From Cannabis sativa (Eukaryota; Streptophyta; Magnoliopsida; Rosales; Cannabaceae), in NCBI RefSeq assembly GCF_029168945.1, contig NC_083607.1, positions 11,302,001 through 11,366,000 on the forward strand: a stretch of 64,000 bases of DNA, read 5' to 3'. The notes below the pieces were generated by a model, which did no database searches, was not told where the DNA came from, and saw only the letters and a program-made list of their open reading frames with translations. Position 1 is the first letter of the stretch. Every line of letters starts with the position of its first letter. Shown piece by piece: positions 59,775-64,000 of the stretch. The position numbers and the translations under genes are program-made.

Positions 59775-60320
59775 TTTTTTTTTTTTTCTTTCTGCGATTT
59801 GAGAGAGAGAGGAGGTCGGACCCCATCGGACCCCAAGGTCCGACCAGCCGTGAATTTTTTTTTTTTTTTTGTTTTTTTTTTCTTTCTGCGATTTGAGAGA
59901 GAGAGGAAGAGAAAGGTCCGATGGTCGGACCTTGGGTCCGATGGGTCCGATTGGTCGGACCCCATCGGACCCCAAGGTCCGACCATCGGCTCTGAAACTT
60001 TTTTTTTTTTTTTTTCTGCGATTTGAGAGAGAGAGGAAGAAAGAGTGGGTTTCGTGGGTGGCGTTTGGGTCCGAGAGTGGGTGGCGTTTGGGTCCGATGG
60101 GGATGGGGTTTGGGTTCGGGTGGCGTTGGGGTCGACTGTGAGTTGAGAGAGAGAGAGAGTTGGCTGAGAGAGATAGAGAGAGAGATGATGCAGAGAGAGA
60201 GAATTGTGAGGGGGTATTTTTGGGATTTTGAAAAAAAAAAGTATAGTTTTTTTATAGTGTAAATTTTTGGTATAATAATAAAATTTTTTAATTATTTAAG
60301 CATATAAATTCAAATTTCCC

Positions 60321-60461
60321 TTTATAATTAGATAGGAGTTGTATTAGTGGACATTATTTTAATTTAATTTTAGACACCCAATATAACTGCACATAAATTG
60401 ATTGTGCAATTAATAACATGTACTCAGAGTAAATCATAAGCTGTGGTTTATGGACAAATAG
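60321..60461. other. Spacer between foldback element and LINE end
   Basis: It starts with the TSD copy; nothing else seen. Confidence 0.4.
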
Positions 60462-60590
60462 TTTTTTTTTTTTTTTTGATGAGTAACAAAACTTTTATTG
60501 AAAGCAAAGAAAATTAGTAACTACAAGAGGGGGTTACATCCCTTAAGAGACCACTGGCCTCAGCCATATGCACTCTCGCGGGCAAATTTT
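60462..60590 (-). mobile_element. 5'-truncated LINE, 3' end only
   Basis: A 16-base T run (60462-60477) is the poly(A) tail of a minus-strand insertion. Next to it the minus strand reads CTTTCAATAAAAGTTTTGTTACTC with an AATAAA signal at 60494-60499, and 'GATGTAACCCCCTCTTGTAG' further upstream. This is a standard plant LINE 3' end. Length and left flank duplication are uncertain. Confidence 0.7.
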
Positions 60591-60889
60591 TATCTTTTTT
60601 TATTGGAAGTCCTACATTTTAAATTAAATAGTTATTTTTAAATAAAAAGATTTTCAAATATAAAAAAACACTATACTCTCTAAAATAACTTTTCAACTTG
60701 AAAAACAACAATTACATTTTGCTATTAGAGTGGCTTGCCCATTGAAAATAAATTACATTTTGCTATCGTGGTTCCTGCAAAACTACAATGAAATTTGATA
60801 TTCTTTTTTATTTCTTATGAAATAACTTAAAAATTTAAATAATAAAAAAAATTTAAAAATAATAATGGAGTGTGGGACTATGGTGGTAA

Positions 60890-61075
60890 CTTTTAGTGTT
60901 GCTTAGTATTAAAAGATGTTAAGGAGCACCTTATAGTGTCAAGTACTACAAGATGTGATATATTATTATTGGTGAATTAATATTGGGTCCTTCACATTTT
61001 GATAAGCGTCACATCAGTATAGTGTTGGACACCATAAGGTGCCTAATAACAATGCTCCTATTGGAGTGCACTTTG
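60890..61075. mobile_element. Possible MITE with imperfect inverted repeats
   Basis: 'aaggagcaccttatagtgtc' near 60920 pairs imperfectly with 'gacaccataaggtgcctaat' near 61029. Outer ends and target duplication are not clear. Confidence 0.45.
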
Positions 61076-61275
61076 TAAAAGGAAAGTTGCTAAAAATAAT
61101 GTAAATAGGTGGAAATAAAATATTATATTTTAAAATGGTGTATAATATAAAGGCAAATTTTTGGGAGGCTTGCATTAATGATGCTCATAAGGGACTATAT
61201 TGGGAGAGAGTTAACCTATTTTATCATATATAATTGAGAATTAGCTAGACTTTTATTTTGGCTATCTTTTAATTA
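61076..61275. other. Spacer, nothing recognised
   Basis: AT-rich; no ORF or repeat. Confidence 0.4.
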
Positions 61276-61645
61276 GAGTAAATATTATTTTGGATTTTGT
61301 ATTTTGCAAAAGTTATCGATCGGATCCTCTGTTTTATTGACCAACAAATTAGACCTTATATTTTTTGAAATGGTACAAAATAATACTATGATCTCAATTT
61401 TTATCAAAATAAAGCTTTATATAATAACATGACTTAGAGGTGTTTATGATTGATTACATTTTTTGTATCTGTTCGCGCTAAAAATTGACTTCATGTTGGT
61501 TATGTTAAAAAAATGGGCGAAAATTGAGCTAAGGGTAATGTTTTGTTATATTTTGAAAAATATATAATTTGATATTCTTATTTAACAAAATAAAAAGTTT
61601 AATCGATAACTTTTGTAAAATAAAGGGTCCAAAATGCTAAAGTTA
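61276..61645. mobile_element. MITE, family M1 copy 2
   Basis: Left end GAGTAAATATTATTTTGGAT with 'gcaaaagttatcgatcggat'; right end 'gataacttttgtaaaataaa' followed by 'gggtccaaaatgct'. Same plan and internal motifs as 585-959 but more decayed. No clear target duplication. Confidence 0.65.
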
Positions 61646-62087
61646 AAACATATCTAAAATTAGAATCCATATATATCAACCATTGATGATTTGTGGTGCT
61701 AACTATAAGTTGGACAAACCAACCAGGTCATACGGATGTGTAAGATAGAGCTAGTGGAGCTCACATTTGAAGGTTAGAACTATCAAAAGACGGAAAGTAT
61801 ACATATTGTTGGAGCTTCTAACTTTGTATATGCTAAAAGAGTATGTATTTTCAAAAATTAAATAAAGTCAAAAGCATATTTATAATATTTTTATTTGAGT
61901 GTTGCTGTGTTATTTGATTGAATATTCAGTTTCATATATTATATTTTAAATTAAAATGTATGATGCTCAATAATGTGAAATTACACCAATAAAATTCTTT
62001 ATTTATTGAGATTTTCTTTTTCAACAAATATTATCAATTGTATTTATGTCCTAAAAAGTCAAAAAGAAAAATGAGTAAATTACTTTT

Positions 62088-62088
62088 A

Positions 62089-62120
<32 letters not shown>
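62088..62120. repeat. (AAT)n microsatellite
   Basis: About eleven uninterrupted AAT units. Confidence 0.95.
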
Positions 62121-62121
<1 letters not shown>

Positions 62122-62798
62122 TTAAGGAGTTACTATCCGTTGTCTTCTTTTGATTTGTAAAAGTTTATCAAGAAAAAGTCATATAATTCCACATTTAAAA
62201 TGAATAAATCTATTTTGTAAAAAAAAAAAAAATGAAAAAGTTAAACAAAGTCATAATTAAAGAAAAATTATAGTTTGCATAAACTTCGTAGATAGCACTA
62301 ATAAAAAGCATTTCTAATTTCTAATTATTTTGTCTTTCAATATATTTGTTGTTGTGTCGTAAACGTAAACGACGACTCTTGCATTAAAAAAAAAACAAAT
62401 CATTGACGATGTCGATCTGTTTAGCTAATCATTTTCTATTTATCATTGCCTAAAATATAAGACCAACACGTGTACGACTTCACCACTAAAATAACTCATT
62501 TAACAGTATTTTATTTTTAAAATGCACAAGTATTTTCATATAATATTAATTAGTTCCTCTCCAAAAAAATATATTAATTAGTGTTCATTATAGTTTATAA
62601 TTAATTAGCTGCTCTTGTATTAAACAAAGATTATATATATAATTATAAATAAAATGTGTATTATTATTATTATATAATGAGTTAAGATTCAGAAGTAAAA
62701 GGACCAAGTCCAATAAAACTCCCATCAATTAATATTGAGAAATACTAAAGTATGGGGCAAGTTATCAAATAAGTGGCATATTGATACATTTTAATATA
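62121..62798. other. Intergenic, no feature recognised
   Basis: AT-rich; no convincing gene or element end. Confidence 0.4.
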
Positions 62799-62959
62799 GG
62801 TAAATGCTAATTTAGATCATGTGTTTTACAAAAAGTTATTGATTGGACTCTCTATTTTGTTAAATAGTAAAAATAGGACCTTAAGTTTAATTTTCGATAA
62901 TTCTTTTTTAAAATATAACCAACTTGAAGGTAATTTTTAATACGAATAAATGGAGAAAA
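62799..62959. mobile_element. MITE, family M1 copy 3, left part only
   Basis: It begins AGGTAAATGCTAATTTAGAT and follows copy 1 through 'gttaaatagtaaaaatagga' to 'cgaataaatggagaaaa'. It is cut at 62960 by the LTR of copia F; the rest should lie beyond the window. Confidence 0.7.
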
Positions 62960-63433
62960 TGTTAGACTCTAATGTAGTGTATGTAATATAGCGCATATAC
63001 AAATGATATGAAATGCGGAAAACAAACTGTAATCATATCAATAATATATGCAACGAAAGGATCAATATACCTCCAGCCATTGATATTTGAGCTTCAATCC
63101 CTGCGATAGCTTCGGTATTGGAGTTCGGGCTTCCTCGCTCTCTCAACTCTCTTTAGATGGAATTTGCTGAATGAAATCAGAATGGGTGAGGATACTCCAT
63201 TAGTATCTGCGCCACATTAATTGTCAGAATATTTTGACAATTAATTCAGAATATTTTGACAGGTAATGAATATAGAAATCTGACCATATATTGAATATTA
63301 CATAATTGATTTTGTCCAGATTCAATGAATATAAAATATTCATTTATCAAAAAATCAATTATTTATTTATTTCCTTAAATAGAAAATCATTTCCTTAATT
63401 AGAAAATAATTTCCATAAATAAAATATTCTAAT
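62960..63433 (-). repeat. 3' LTR of copia F
   Basis: 474 bp, tgttagactctaatg at the left end and attctaata at the right end (ctaaca expected). The partner LTR is outside the window. Confidence 0.78.
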
Positions 63434-63446
63434 ATTCTCCCACTTG
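63434..63446 (-). other. Polypurine tract of copia F
   Basis: The minus strand reads CCAAGTGGGAGAA directly before the LTR, sharing the AAGTGGGAG core of copia B and D. Confidence 0.82.
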
Positions 63447-63735
63447 GTCAGCATTTAAACTAAAATATTCAAACCCAACGTTCCTCATTATATAATAAAT
63501 ATACGAATCATAGCGACATGTCCTCATTATGAATCGAGTATTATCTTCCATGTATTACAATACATTTATTGTATAACAATGTACTTTATGTGGCAATGTA
63601 CTTAAGTGAATAAACTCTAAACCTTATGTTTATTCAGGTCCTCTGAAATTTTTCTCAAATGTAAAATTAAGATGGGCATAAATATGAGAAAAATCAAAAT
63701 AAGAGTTTCATTAATAATAACTTTATTTGTACAAA

Positions 63736-63998
63736 TTACATAAGGGAACCAAGTCCCATGTTCTCTACATGATCCTTGAATTTATGAGGTGGCAAGCCTT
63801 TTGTCATAGGATCGGCAATCATCAATTCAGTGCTAATGTGTTGAATGACCACTTTATTTTCCTTAACACGTTCTCTAATAGCTAAGTACTTAATGTCGAT
63901 GTGCTTGCTTCGACTTCCACTTTTGTTGTTCTTAGCCATGAAAACAAGAAATTCGAATTGTCACAGAACATCTTTAGTGGCCTTGCAATGGAATCAAC
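63736..63998 (-). pseudogene. RNase H end of copia F, partial
   Basis: 67 codons: 'SKHIDIKYLAIRERVKE' and 'IADPMTKGLPPHKFKDHV', the standard copia C-terminus. Upstream the frame is shifted by one base: 'VDSIARPLKMFCDNSN' is readable in the next frame to the window edge. Confidence 0.85.
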
Positions 63999-64000
63999 CA

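Larger units (their letters stand above)
58966..60320. mobile_element. Foldback-type TIR element F1, copy 2, with captured exons
   Basis: 1355 bp with a perfect 8-bp target duplication tttataat (58958-58965 and 60321-60328). Left arm 58966 to about 59434 and right arm about 59775-60320 are inverted copies: GGGAAATTTGAATTTATATG at the left end, complement at the right. The arms carry CT tracts, 'ctctcaaatcgcagaaag' units and GGTCCGA/TCGGACC hairpins. The single-copy centre (59435-59775) has the structure of an exon-intron gene fragment. No transposase. Confidence 0.87.
62960..64000 (-). mobile_element. Ty1/copia element F, 3' part (runs off the window)
   Basis: LTR, PPT and RNase H end on the minus strand; the remainder lies to the right of the window. 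It is inserted in the third M1 MITE, where gaaaa (62955-62959) is the expected left target copy. Confidence 0.85.

Noticed and set aside
59029..60262. Several ORFs of 74-153 codons on both strands
   Set aside because: They run through inverted, low-complexity arms; mirrored copies on opposite strands are expected from the foldback structure.

Overview
The window reads as repeat-dense, gene-poor heterochromatin of a eudicot plant. Evidence: AT-rich DNA, several LTR retrotransposons of plant Ty3/gypsy (chromovirus and Athila/Tat-like) and Ty1/copia types, tRNA-iMet-type primer sites, plant-type MITEs, a CACTA relic and plant LINE pieces. CCGG-rich LTRs and the element mix would suit a Rosales genome (Cannabaceae come to mind), but that is a weak inference. 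I see no convincing intact host gene, tRNA, rRNA or CRISPR array.

Layout. 1-3022: a MITE, a weak promoter-like patch and a decayed tandem repeat. 3023-22162: chromovirus A on the minus strand (TSD cctag). Its 5' LTR is split by copia element D (10795-20851, TSD gtttt). 22250-23110: relics of a copia LTR and a gypsy LTR. 23429-28627: element G, an Athila/Tat-like element with PBS, PPT and only a gag relic. 29055-32671: 5'-truncated copia E on the plus strand with one LTR. 33033-36135: three TIR elements with recognisable target duplications and a CACTA transposase relic. 36240-45752: chromovirus C on the minus strand (TSD tgaat), with a 1008-codon pol ORF. 45753-48540: Athila/Tat gag-protease relic, a copia LTR scrap and the ORF1 part of a LINE. 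49076-56285: copia B on the minus strand with two LTRs. 57142-58571: Mutator-like element with a perfect 9-bp TSD. 58966-60320: a foldback element with a perfect 8-bp TSD that carries what looks like three spliceable exons of a captured gene. 60462-62959: LINE 3' end and MITEs. 62960-64000: the 3' part of copia F, cut by the window edge.

How the parts work together. Each LTR element would be transcribed from its 5' LTR and reverse transcribed from the PBS/PPT pair listed; gag packages RNA and pol supplies protease, RT-RNase H and integrase. Every coding region seen is broken by stops, frameshifts or a lost catalytic residue, so no element here looks autonomous. D and G keep good cis signals while lacking usable pol, so they look like passengers mobilised in trans. 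The clearest novelty candidates are the exon-carrying foldback family (58966-60320 and 33033-33700) with long GGTCCGA/TCGGACC hairpins, the Mutator-like element with twin G-box palindromes, and passenger element D.
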